From Bacillus sp. RO1 (GTDB taxonomy: Bacteria; Bacillota; Bacilli; Bacillales; Bacillaceae_I), in assembly GCF_012524115.1 (NCBI RefSeq), contig NZ_JAAZWB010000088.1, forward strand, positions 1-64,000: a DNA stretch of 64,000 bases, written 5' to 3'. Both the position numbers and the translations under genes were made by a program. Within the stretch, counting starts at the first letter, position 1. Every line of letters begins with the position of its first letter. This document shows, in pieces, positions 41,710 to 49,966 of the stretch. A model generated the notes under the pieces. It was given only the letters and a program-made list of their open reading frames with translations, was not told the DNA's origin and ran no database searches.

Positions 41710-41833
41710 GTTGATTGTAGTGGAAGGCGCGCAGACGCCCGCGGGAGGAAGGGACAGGGGAGACCCCTGAAGCGTTGTGAGGAGGCTCCCGGACCGCCCG
41801 CAGGCAAGCGAAGCGCCTGAAACGGAAATCAAC
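41710..41833 (-). repeat. GTTGAT...ATCAAC intergenic repeat, complete copy
   Basis: 124 bp from gttgattgta to ggaaatcaac, between yviE and flgL. It includes gcgttgtgaggaggctccc and ggcaagcgaagcgcctg. Orientation is opposite to the copy at 35050-35169. Confidence 0.8.
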
Positions 41834-41861
41834 TGTATAGCGAATACACTAAAATTTCCAC

Positions 41862-41914
41862 AAAAAAACTGTCCCAGAAACAACTGCCATCAAACAGCTC
41901 CCTCCAAGACAGTT
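41862..41914 (-). terminator. Possible terminator between flgL and yviE
   Basis: On the minus strand AACTGTC (41908-41914) pairs with GACAGTT (41867-41873), with a smaller inner hairpin, followed by seven T. It would separate flgM-flgN-flgK-flgL from yviE-fliW-csrA. Confidence 0.6.
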
Positions 41915-41921
41915 CCTCATC

Positions 41922-42800
41922 TTACCTTAAAAAATCCAACAACGAAGGCTGAATCACACGCGCTCCCACACCAAGGGAAGCACGATGCACACTCTCCTGC
42001 GACGTCAATTCCGTAATAACCTTCTCAATATCAGCATCTTCATTGTCAGACAAGATACGTGTTGCCACCACTTCCTGATACCCAATCCGATTATCCACCA
42101 TCTCTAAACGGTTATAGCGGGCACCTAGTTCCGAACGCTCTGCTGAAATCGTATCAGCTGCCTTATCAAAACGGCCCATTAGATTTTTTAACGCATCCAT
42201 ATCGCTCGTTTCAAGCGCCGACTGAATACCATTCCAAACTTCCATCATGTCCTTATTAAAAACATTTTCTGAATTGATGTTGGACTGAAGCTTGATACCA
42301 CGGGAAACCTCTACCTCAAACGGGGAGTTTTCCGTACTTACAGATGAAGGATCATTCGCATCCGTTATTCGTGGCTTATCTATAGCCGTACCATTGAAAA
42401 TGTATTTTCCTGCAACCTGCGTGTTCGCAACCTGTACAAAATCGTGTTTAAGCTGCTCGATCTCTTTTGCCATCGCTTGGCGGTCTTCAGGAGAATATGT
42501 ATCATTCGAACCCTGCACCACTAATTCACGCGCACGGTGCATCAAGCTTTGCACATGATCTAATGCCGCTTCCGAATTCTCCATCCAAGAATAAGATTCA
42601 CTCAGGTTTCTCTTATATTGTTCAAGCTCCGTCAGGTTTGTACGATAATACATCCCTTTCATCGCAACGACAGGGTCATCGGATGGCTTGGAAATCTTTT
42701 TACCTGTAGAGAGCTGTTCCATCAGCTTGCCCATTTTGCTGTAGCTAGTACTCAATTGACGCAATGAGTTCTGTGTCAACATGCTTTGCGTTACTCGCAT
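41922..42800 (-). CDS. flgL: Flagellar hook-filament junction protein FlgL (HAP3)
   Basis: A 292-residue junction protein. The N-terminus MRVTQSMLTQNSLRQLSTSY and the C-terminal D0 helix with SQESVHRASLGVGARVIQPSLLDFL are typical. It joins filament to hook together with FlgK, encoded 10 bp upstream. Confidence 0.96.
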   Translation of the reverse strand: MRVTQSMLTQNSLRQLSTSYSKMGKLMEQLSTGKKISKPSDDPVVAMKGMYYRTNLTELEQYKRNLSESYSWMENSEAALDHVQSLMHRARELVVQGSNDTYSPEDRQAMAKEIEQLKHDFVQVANTQVAGKYIFNGTAIDKPRITDANDPSSVSTENSPFEVEVSRGIKLQSNINSENVFNKDMMEVWNGIQSALETSDMDALKNLMGRFDKAADTISAERSELGARYNRLEMVDNRIGYQEVVATRILSDNEDADIEKVITELTSQESVHRASLGVGARVIQPSLLDFLR

Positions 42801-42809
42801 CTATCTAAC

Positions 42810-44672
42810 CTACCTTCCGCCTATTCCCATGCCGTTTATTATTTTATCTAAAAGTTCGTCCGTTAACGTGATCATTCGAGCTGAAGCATTGTATGCATGT
42901 TGATACTGAATCATGCTCGTCATTTCTTCATCAAGCGAAACGCCGCTTACAGATTGACGACGCTGGTCGACTGATAGTCTCAGTGTTTCACTGTTGTAGG
43001 AAAGTCGGTTTGCTTCCTGTGCATCTACCGCCAATCCCCCGATTACGCTTTCGTAATAGTTTTGGAAGGTAGTAGAAACACCATTTAGCTGAAGGGAACG
43101 TGCTTTTACCTCTGCCAAGGCTACCGCATTGCTTCCGTCCCCAACGCGACCACCGACCTGACCCACTTTTGGGATGTCTACCGCAATAAAGTTACCTTTT
43201 GATACATCCTCCAAACGAACTTTATCTAAATTGAAATTTACGGAATGGTTTCCATTTTCATCCACAAACTCTTCCGACAAACCTTCCCCTAGTTCTTCTA
43301 AACTAGCAAAATTACCCGATGTCTTTAGCTCCTGTTTAGGCGATTGTGCTGCATCGTATACTGTATAAGTAAACTGCTGAACACCAGCTGCATCTACAGT
43401 TGACTGCACGGTAACAGAGACATTCTCCACACCGTTATAGCCATGAAATTCCCCTGTAGTAATGATTCCCTTGTTGTAGCCGGAAGCAGCGATATTGTCT
43501 AGGGATTGAACGATATCCGCTGCAACAGTGAAAAGCTTTGCGGCGTTTTTTTTGTTTTCAGCTGTAATGTCTGTGTTTTTAAACTCGAAGAATTTGAACG
43601 CTGTATGCTCTCCGGTTTCCATGCTCGAGATGCTCCAACCGGATTCATGAACCCTGTTGATCTCTTGGGCGAATTCATAGGCCACCGTATCAAGGTGGTT
43701 TAGCATATCAGGGTAAAGCCCCTTTTCTGCATTGCCTTCCATAAACCCGTAGGAATCAATCAATCCACGTAACTTTCCTGAAGCCTGCATGCTTCCAATC
43801 CCGAAGCTTGTATCTCCCAATTTGAAGCCATCAACTAGTCCAGTATCCGCTCGGAACTCTAGGGATAAACTGTTCACTCTCAGGCTTCCAGCATCCACAA
43901 GGGTACCTATTTTGCGACCAGATTCGTCAACCATATCTACCGTGAACTTTCCTTCGGCGATGCTGCTTGGATTTCCTCCACTACCCACTTTTGTTGTTGT
44001 AATATTTACCAGCTGTGAAAGCTCGTCTACAAGTCGATCTCTTTCATCATAAAGGTCGTTAGCTAGATACCCATGAGGCTCTAATTCACCAATTTGCTTA
44101 TTAATATTATTAATTTGTTGGCTAAGAGCATTAACTTGCTTCACAGTGACATCCATCTCATTCTTAATATCACCTTGTACCGAACTCAGTGAATCGGACA
44201 AGAAACGAAACGTCTCCGCAACGGCCAACCCGCGTTGCCTGACTACAGACCGCGCACCTGCATTAGTCGGATTAACAGCCAAGTCCTGAAAGGCCTGCCA
44301 AAAGCGATCCAATGTCGTCGAAAGACCTGTTTCAGATGGTTCGTTCATGATCTCTTCCATCTTTTGCAGAGAATCAGCCCGAGCTTCCCAGTAACCAAGC
44401 TTATTGTTTTCCCCGCGATACTGGATATCCAGGAAACTCTCCCGCACACGCTGGATGCTGCCTGCCTCTACCCCTGTCCCAATCTGTCCTGGAATTTGCG
44501 GACGATTTATCGATGGAGCTGGATATGGCTCTGTCTGGACAAAATTCACTCTTTGTCTTGTGTAACCTGGAGTATTGGCATTGGCAATGTTATGACCAAC
44601 CGTCTGAAGGGCAGTTTGCTGGGTAACCAGACCACGTCTCGCAACTTCGAGACTATGAAATGTTGAACGCAT
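42810..44672 (-). CDS. flgK: Flagellar hook-associated protein FlgK (HAP1)
   Basis: A 620-residue junction protein. The N-terminal rod-like signature is TVGHNIANANTPGYTRQRVN and the C-terminus is MTSMIQYQHAYNASARMITL. It is about 110 residues longer than B. subtilis FlgK, with the extra length in the central, surface-exposed part (about 330-510). It lies between flgN, its export chaperone, and flgL. Confidence 0.96.
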   Translation of the reverse strand: MRSTFHSLEVARRGLVTQQTALQTVGHNIANANTPGYTRQRVNFVQTEPYPAPSINRPQIPGQIGTGVEAGSIQRVRESFLDIQYRGENNKLGYWEARADSLQKMEEIMNEPSETGLSTTLDRFWQAFQDLAVNPTNAGARSVVRQRGLAVAETFRFLSDSLSSVQGDIKNEMDVTVKQVNALSQQINNINKQIGELEPHGYLANDLYDERDRLVDELSQLVNITTTKVGSGGNPSSIAEGKFTVDMVDESGRKIGTLVDAGSLRVNSLSLEFRADTGLVDGFKLGDTSFGIGSMQASGKLRGLIDSYGFMEGNAEKGLYPDMLNHLDTVAYEFAQEINRVHESGWSISSMETGEHTAFKFFEFKNTDITAENKKNAAKLFTVAADIVQSLDNIAASGYNKGIITTGEFHGYNGVENVSVTVQSTVDAAGVQQFTYTVYDAAQSPKQELKTSGNFASLEELGEGLSEEFVDENGNHSVNFNLDKVRLEDVSKGNFIAVDIPKVGQVGGRVGDGSNAVALAEVKARSLQLNGVSTTFQNYYESVIGGLAVDAQEANRLSYNSETLRLSVDQRRQSVSGVSLDEEMTSMIQYQHAYNASARMITLTDELLDKIINGMGIGGR

Positions 44673-44683
44673 GGATGTTCCTC

Positions 44684-45148
44684 CTAAGCTTTTGAATCGA
44701 ACAGCGAGCGCGCTGGGGCACTGACACTTTTCTTCGTATTCGCAGGTTTCTCGTAGTTTACCGCACTCGGCTGCGGATTTAAGGTATTCAAGGTCATCGT
44801 GACAAATTGCAGGGATTGCTCGAGCAAGAGTTGATTGAGCTCGTTTTGCTTTTGAATATTGCCAATCGTTTCTGTGAGCCTTGCTTTTAGATCAAGCAGA
44901 GCCTGTTTTTCTGTCGGGGTGCTCATTTCTGCAAGCTCCGTCACTGTTTTTCCCTCTGACAGTTCCGCTCGTTGCTTTTCTAGCTGGACAATCGCTCTCG
45001 TATATTGCTTTTCTTCTCTTGTAATCTGTTGTAGTTCTTCTACCTTGTTCGCCTTTACAATCTCTTCTTTCCGCACCGTGAGTTCATAGAGGTAGGCATG
45101 CAAGGTTAGCATTTTTTCAAGTATGGTTATGATGGTTGGAATGGACAT
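44684..45148 (-). CDS. flgN: Flagellar export chaperone FlgN (YvyG)
   Basis: A 154-residue helical protein, the chaperone for FlgK and FlgL. It shows the long amphipathic helices of FlgN (KMLTLHAYLYELTVRKEEIV). It lies 11 bp before flgK and just after flgM. Confidence 0.9.
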   Translation of the reverse strand: MSIPTIITILEKMLTLHAYLYELTVRKEEIVKANKVEELQQITREEKQYTRAIVQLEKQRAELSEGKTVTELAEMSTPTEKQALLDLKARLTETIGNIQKQNELNQLLLEQSLQFVTMTLNTLNPQPSAVNYEKPANTKKSVSAPARSLFDSKA

Positions 45149-45170
45149 AATATCTCCTTATTTTGACGCT

Positions 45171-45434
45171 CTATTTATTTGAATAGTAATCAATCATCTT
45201 ATTTGCGACGGCTTTTGAATCGACTTGATAGGTGCCATTCTCCACAGAAATTTTCAGCTTTGCAACTTTTTCCTGACGAGCTTCAGCGAACTGGGAACGC
45301 TCTTGCAGCTCTTTTGCTTTACTTGAAATTTCTACGTGATCGCTTTTTGTTAGGTTCGTTTTAGCAGCTTGTTGCTGTTTCATTTGATTTTTGTATGGAT
45401 TAATCCCTGAAGGCCCTAAATTGTTAATCTTCAT
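45171..45434 (-). CDS. flgM: Anti-sigma-D factor FlgM
   Basis: An 87-residue anti-sigma factor that holds sigma-D until hook completion. The N-terminus MKINNLGPSGINPYKNQ and the C-terminal sigma-binding segment RQEKVAKLKISVENGTYQVD are characteristic. First of flgM-flgN-flgK-flgL, following yvyF. Confidence 0.95.
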   Translation of the reverse strand: MKINNLGPSGINPYKNQMKQQQAAKTNLTKSDHVEISSKAKELQERSQFAEARQEKVAKLKISVENGTYQVDSKAVANKMIDYYSNK

Positions 45435-45499
45435 TTAATATCCCTTCCTTCCGAACAGTTTGTCTATTTTTTGTATCGTCACAAAGGCCGAAATGTTTA

Positions 45500-45913
45500 T
45501 TAAAACTTCTTATTTATCACGTGGTATGTTTTTCCTTCTTCACGAATAGCGCGTTTTCGTTCTTCTTCAAGCTCCAATTGGGAAAGCTGACCGTGAATAT
45601 CTTTTTTACAGCCCTGACATAGCTTGTCCTCCCTTATAATCCTACCACATCGGTCACACGGATAGCCTAAATTCGGAAAATGAACCAGTTGAATACGACC
45701 TTTTCTAATGAATTTTATTATTAGATATTCCTCTACTCCCGTGTCTTCCACCACTTGGTCCATTGATGCTGTCCGGTTTTCTCGTTGGCGGATGTATCTA
45801 TAAACAGTTTGATATTTCGCTTCCTCTTCTTTATAGCACGTTTCACAGACTTCTCGAAACGCATTCTTCACATAAATCTGACCGCAGCTTGGGCAATTAT
45901 CTAGTTGAGACAT
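45500..45913 (-). CDS. yvyF: YvyF, TIGR03826-type flagellar-operon zinc protein
   Basis: A 137-residue protein with four CxxC pairs (CPSC, CETC, CDRC, CQGC), so two probable zinc-binding sites around a helical HTH-like centre (ASMDQVVEDTGVEEYLIIKF). Gene between comFC and flgM as in B. subtilis. The function is not established; a role in late flagellar gene control has been suggested from context. Confidence 0.92.
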   Translation of the reverse strand: MSQLDNCPSCGQIYVKNAFREVCETCYKEEEAKYQTVYRYIRQRENRTASMDQVVEDTGVEEYLIIKFIRKGRIQLVHFPNLGYPCDRCGRIIREDKLCQGCKKDIHGQLSQLELEEERKRAIREEGKTYHVINKKF

Positions 45914-45974
45914 AACGCAACTCCCTTTCGAGCAATGGATTCTTATTCTTTATATCGTAAGAGTCGGGAAAATG

Positions 45975-46688
45975 TTAACTGCGAACAAGTGTGTAGGAGG
46001 AAATATCGTTAGCTCCGGCGCTTTTCAGAACCTTCGCCGCCATGCGCACGGTTGTTCCTGTCGTGTAGATGTCGTCAATGAGGAGGATGCTTTTACCCTT
46101 TACTAGTTCATAGTCTGGGACGAAGAAGGTATTATCTCGTTCTATCCGCTCCCATCGTGCTTTTTTTGATTGCTTTTCTGAGATGGTTCTAGAGATTAAC
46201 TGTTCTGGTTTGCCAGGCAAAAGCTCTGCCAGTAAAAGTGACTGATTGAAGCCGCGCTCATATAGGCGTTCTGGACTTAGTGGAATGGGAACAACAATGG
46301 GTTTCTCGTTTTGGCATGCCTCTTTAAACTTCTTTGTAAATGCTTCTTGGAAAACTTGTGAGAGGGCGGCATCCCCTCTGAATTTATACCTTGATAATAT
46401 ATCCTTCATTTGTTCATTGTAATGGTAGACGGATCGGTTTTGTTTAAGCAGACCAGCTGTAGACGGATCGCCCTCCCACCTAAAACAGTCAGAACAGAGA
46501 TCCCCATACCTATTTTCGTCTGCCACCATCCCCCACTCCCGACCGCATATTTTGCAAAGCTCTCCTGTGAGTTTTTGAAAAGCATGTTCGCAGTCCTCAC
46601 AAACAGGGGCATGTTTTTGCAGACCTAAGAACGCGCTCCAGCCAAATGGAAAAGTCACATCATCATGGCAAATCAAGCAATGATTCAT
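45975..46688 (-). CDS. comFC: Competence protein ComFC (amidophosphoribosyltransferase-like)
   Basis: A 237-residue protein needed for natural transformation. An N-terminal zinc finger (CLIC, CEDC, CKICG, CSDC) is followed by a PRTase-like domain with VPIPLSPERLYERGFNQS and the PRPP motif SILLIDDIYTTGTTV. It overlaps comFA by 4 bp; ComFA and ComFC interact in DNA uptake. comFB, present in B. subtilis between them, is absent. Confidence 0.95.
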   Translation of the reverse strand: MNHCLICHDDVTFPFGWSAFLGLQKHAPVCEDCEHAFQKLTGELCKICGREWGMVADENRYGDLCSDCFRWEGDPSTAGLLKQNRSVYHYNEQMKDILSRYKFRGDAALSQVFQEAFTKKFKEACQNEKPIVVPIPLSPERLYERGFNQSLLLAELLPGKPEQLISRTISEKQSKKARWERIERDNTFFVPDYELVKGKSILLIDDIYTTGTTVRMAAKVLKSAGANDISSYTLVRS

Positions 46689-48178
46689 TGGAAGAATCCC
46701 TCCTTCCTTGCTCGGTAGTTCATCCTTCTGATCTGGTCCATTGCGGCAACCATTTCATTTGTCTTTCCGTAATGAAAAAAACGAACATCTCCACTTGGAA
46801 ATTGACTACTGCGGCCAACTCTTCCGGCCATTTGTACAAGAGCACTTTCCGTAAAAACAGCGTCCTCCGTTCCAAGCACTCCAACTTGAACGTCCGCTAC
46901 CGTCACTCCCCTCTCCAGAATCGTTGTAGTCACCAGCATGTTAATATTCCCTTCCCGGAAATCTGAAACTTTCTGTTTTCGTTGCTTGTCTTTTGCATGC
47001 ACACTTGCCACTAGCTGGTCGTATTCCTTTGCAAAGATTTGGGTAACTTTTTCTAAGACAGCGATATTAGGAACAAACAAAAATATAGGTCTTCCATTCT
47101 CCATATGCTTTCTCACCCAATTTCGAACATTCATCGGAAGCATGTCTTTATTTATCCGCTTCTCCCATTGCCCACACCATTCCAAGCTTGGAACTGGCAG
47201 GGGATGTTTGTGGTATCTAGCAGGGATCACTACAGATTCAAATTTTTTAGCACGGACTTCTCTCAGCATTTTTTTCGATGGAGTGGCACTTAAGTAAATG
47301 AAGCTACCATTTTTGGTTCGCGCCTGGTTCGCGGCATACTCAAGCGTTTTATCTACAGAGTAAGGAAAGGCATCAACCTCATCAATGATGAGAGTATCAA
47401 ATGCACGATAATAGCGGAGTAACTGATGGGTCGTGGCGATGGTGAGCGGCGCGTTTTTCGTTCGGTCCTCGCTGCCACCATAAAGTGTTGCGACTTCAAT
47501 GTCAGGAAATGCTTGCTTTAACCGCGGAGATAGCTCTAACACGACATCCGTTCTCGGGGTGGCAATACAAACGCGTCCTCCTTTATTTAGTGTGGTTTCA
47601 ATCCCTTTAAAAAGAACCTCGGTTTTTCCTGCACCGCAGACCGCCCACACTAGGAGAGATGTTTTATTTTGGATTGTTTTGACGACTTTATTAGAGGCGG
47701 CTTGCTGACCGTTGGAGAGGGTACCGTTCCACGAGAGAGTTATGGGTTTGTTAACTGTTGGAGGCTGAGGTCCACTCCATGAGATGAGTGGAGTGCATTC
47801 ACTTACCCGGCCCATCATGATGCAGTGGCGACAATAGGTGCAAGTTTGGTGACACCTGGCACAGTTGAACGAAGCAAACAGGCTTTGGTCCGTGTTTCCG
47901 CATCGATTGCATTTGGATCCGGCTTTGGTGGAGTGGACTCCATAATCGAGTTTTAAGTATCCATTTTGATAGTGTGTTTGGAGTGTGGCTTGGTTAAATG
48001 GAATTTCGTCTGTTAGAAGCCGCTTGCCAGATAGGAAGTGTTGGAGGTTGTGATCGAAGGGGAAAGTTTCCTGGATAGGTGGTTGAGGGATAGTTGGGAA
48101 TGAGGAGATTCTTTTGGTGTGTTCGGATTTTTGGTTGGTTATTTTTAATAGGTTGTTTGTTGTTTTGGTGAAAAGCAT
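46685..48178 (-). CDS. comFA: Competence helicase ComFA
   Basis: A 497-residue DEAD-type ATPase that helps pull single-stranded DNA through the ComEC channel. A four-cysteine zinc region (CNRCG, CARC, CTYCRHC) near residue 90-125 precedes Walker A WAVCGAGKTE, Walker B LIIDEVDAFPY, motif III YLSATPS and the helicase C-terminal LERGVTVADVQV, QMAGRVGRSS. GGAGG upstream of ATG. It is longer than B. subtilis ComFA by about 30 residues at the N-terminus. Confidence 0.95.
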   Translation of the reverse strand: MLFTKTTNNLLKITNQKSEHTKRISSFPTIPQPPIQETFPFDHNLQHFLSGKRLLTDEIPFNQATLQTHYQNGYLKLDYGVHSTKAGSKCNRCGNTDQSLFASFNCARCHQTCTYCRHCIMMGRVSECTPLISWSGPQPPTVNKPITLSWNGTLSNGQQAASNKVVKTIQNKTSLLVWAVCGAGKTEVLFKGIETTLNKGGRVCIATPRTDVVLELSPRLKQAFPDIEVATLYGGSEDRTKNAPLTIATTHQLLRYYRAFDTLIIDEVDAFPYSVDKTLEYAANQARTKNGSFIYLSATPSKKMLREVRAKKFESVVIPARYHKHPLPVPSLEWCGQWEKRINKDMLPMNVRNWVRKHMENGRPIFLFVPNIAVLEKVTQIFAKEYDQLVASVHAKDKQRKQKVSDFREGNINMLVTTTILERGVTVADVQVGVLGTEDAVFTESALVQMAGRVGRSSQFPSGDVRFFHYGKTNEMVAAMDQIRRMNYRARKEGFFQ

Positions 48179-48758
48179 TGGTTTCCTCCTTTGGGGATGA
48201 ATTTTGGTAATAGACAGGAGTTCTCTCTGCCTATTTTAATGATATTTTTGTTTGAAAGGGAACAGAGAAGCCGTCTCTACTACCGTTTCGTTGTTTTTTT
48301 CTTGCAACCGGGCACTGAGACACCTTCTCTACTACCGTTTCGTTGCTCTTTTCTTGCAAACGGGAACAGAGAAGCCGTCTCTACTACCGTTTCGTTGTTT
48401 TTTTCTTGCAAACGGGCACTGAGACACCTTCTCTACTACCGTTTCGTTGCTCTTTTCTTGCAAACGGGCACTGAGACACCTTCTCTACTACCGTTTCATT
48501 GCTCTTTTCTTGCAAACGGGCACTGAGACACCTTCTCTACTACCGTTTCATTGCTCTTTTCTTACAAACAGGCACTGAGACGCCCTCTCTACTAACGTAC
48601 TACTCCATATCCACTCAAAACGGCACTATATATAGTAAAAAATGGATAACCACAACACCCGCAAAAAATAAAACAAAAAAAGACACCCTAAACAACCCAC
48701 TGTTCCTGATGTCTTCCCAATATCTCGATGATGCTGTATCAATCAAAATCCAAAAACG
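48179..48758. other. 580-bp intergenic region with tandem array, no gene
   Basis: It contains the 52-bp tandem array (48254-48600). The plus-strand frames that run through it are repeats of the same frame and lack ribosome binding sites. No clear AAAA-N5-TTTT ComK box pair was seen upstream of comFA. Confidence 0.6.
48254..48600 (+). repeat. 52-bp tandem repeat array, about 6.7 copies
   Basis: The core ctctactaccgtttc recurs at exactly 52-bp intervals (accg at 48282, 48334, 48386, 48438, 48490, 48542, and aacg at 48594). Two variants are visible: A (aacagagaagccgtctct) in copies 1 and 3, and B (cactgagacaccttctct) in copies 2 and 4 to 7. Each can form a short hairpin (agaga/tctct or gaga/tctc). 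Confidence 0.92.
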
Positions 48759-49601
48759 TTACCGCTTATACCAACCAAGCCCTAAAGCACCTTCGCCAAG
48801 ATGCGTTCCGATTACGGGGCCAAAGTAGCTCAAGAAAAACTCCACATGTGGATACTTCTGTTCAAGCTCTCTTTTCATCTCTTCTGCTTCTTCCTCACGG
48901 TTTGCATGGATCACACATGCGCGCATCGGCACTCCCAAAGAAGCATCCTCATCAAACAAATCATGGATTCGCTTGACCGCTTTCTTGCGTGTTCGAATCT
49001 TTTCGAAAGGAACAATTTTCGTGTCCACAAAATGCAACAGTGGCTTAACCTGCAATAGGCTACCTACAATTGCTTGGGCGCTACTCAGACGGCCACCGCG
49101 TTGCAAGTGAGATAGGTCATCTACCATGAAGTAAGCACGGTCAGATTCTTTCATGATTTTCAGTCGGTCCAAAATTTGTTCAGGTGACTTTCCTTCTGCC
49201 GCCATTTCCCCTGCTTCTAATGCATAGAAACCTTGAATCATGCAGCTGATTTCAGAATCAAATGCATAAACATCAATTCCATCTACCATTTCACCTGCTG
49301 CTACAGCCCCTTGGTAAGTGCCGCTAATGCCGCTTGATAGGTGAATGCTCACAACTGCGTCAAAGTCCTTTGCAAGTTTCTCAAATAGGGAAACAAATTC
49401 GCCAATGGCAGGCTGGGAGGTGGATGGCAGCTCTCTGCTGTTTTTGACTTCTTCGTAAAATTGCTCTACTTTAATGTCGACTTCTTCTTGGTACGATTCA
49501 TTCCCGAAAATAACATTTAGCGGGATCATATGTATATCATGCTTTGCGCGTAATTCTGCTGGGATGTAGGCAGTACTGTCTGTAACAATCGCCGTTTTCA
49601 T
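48759..49601 (-). CDS. degV: DegV family fatty-acid-binding protein
   Basis: A 280-residue DegV protein of the fatty acid-binding FakB type. The N-terminus AIVTDSTAYIPAEL and the lipid-binding motif SIHLSSGISGTYQGA are typical, as is the domain with SHLQRGGRLSSAQAI. FakB-type proteins bind a fatty acid and present it to FakA kinase. In B. subtilis degV lies next to degU-degS, as here. Start ATG. Confidence 0.94.
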   Translation of the reverse strand: MKTAIVTDSTAYIPAELRAKHDIHMIPLNVIFGNESYQEEVDIKVEQFYEEVKNSRELPSTSQPAIGEFVSLFEKLAKDFDAVVSIHLSSGISGTYQGAVAAGEMVDGIDVYAFDSEISCMIQGFYALEAGEMAAEGKSPEQILDRLKIMKESDRAYFMVDDLSHLQRGGRLSSAQAIVGSLLQVKPLLHFVDTKIVPFEKIRTRKKAVKRIHDLFDEDASLGVPMRACVIHANREEEAEEMKRELEQKYPHVEFFLSYFGPVIGTHLGEGALGLGWYKR

Positions 49602-49740
49602 AGTGTAGACCTTCCTTATACTAAAGTATTTCTGTTATCTATTATAGATTGTACATGAAACGGTAATAAGTTTCATCTATTGTTTGATTTTTATTGGGCA
49701 AGTGAGTTGTGCGTCGATTTATGGGGTGAGTTTCAATTTT

Positions 49741-49830
49741 ATTAGCCAAATTTTTAGTTTATTGTCCAATCTTTTAGTTTATTGTCCAATCTTTAAATTT
49801 ATTGTCCAAACCTGACATTTATTATCCAAC
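49741..49830 (+). repeat. 20-bp tandem repeat array, five copies
   Basis: att(g/a)tccaa-type cores at 49741, 49761, 49781, 49801 and 49821 at an exact 20-bp period (unit about attgtccaatcttttagttt). The outer units are more diverged than the central two. Confidence 0.88.
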
Positions 49831-49934
49831 TCACACCATATAACGGCCATTCGACACACTCCGACAAATTTCGCCGACCGCCCTTGCCAACGCAAGACCG
49901 CCTCCCCCACTGTCGCCACCGCCCCCAACCCCAC

Positions 49935-49966
49935 AAAAAAAACCTTGGAGACCCAAATCCCCAAGG
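49935..49966 (-). terminator. Terminator of degS-degU
   Basis: Arms ccttgg and ccaagg with three more inner pairs, followed on the minus strand by TTTTTTTT, immediately after the degU stop. Confidence 0.88.

Larger units (their letters stand above)
49602..49966. other. 365-bp degV-degU intergenic region
   Basis: It holds a 20-bp tandem array (49741-49830), a GC-rich segment (about 49850-49930) that contrasts with the AT-rich surroundings, and the degU terminator. No gene was found; a minus-strand frame over it is rejected. Confidence 0.6.

Noticed and set aside
48254-48600. Possible CRISPR array
   Set aside because: The units are contiguous 52-bp repeats without unique spacers, and no cas genes are present.
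48191-48828. Plus-strand frames with repeated SLLPFRCSFLANG-like peptides
   Set aside because: They are translations of the 52-bp tandem array (the frame is open only because of the repeat unit) and lack ribosome binding sites.
49779-49964. 61-residue minus-strand frame between degV and degU
   Set aside because: It covers the degU terminator and a GC-rich patch, with no start signal or family.
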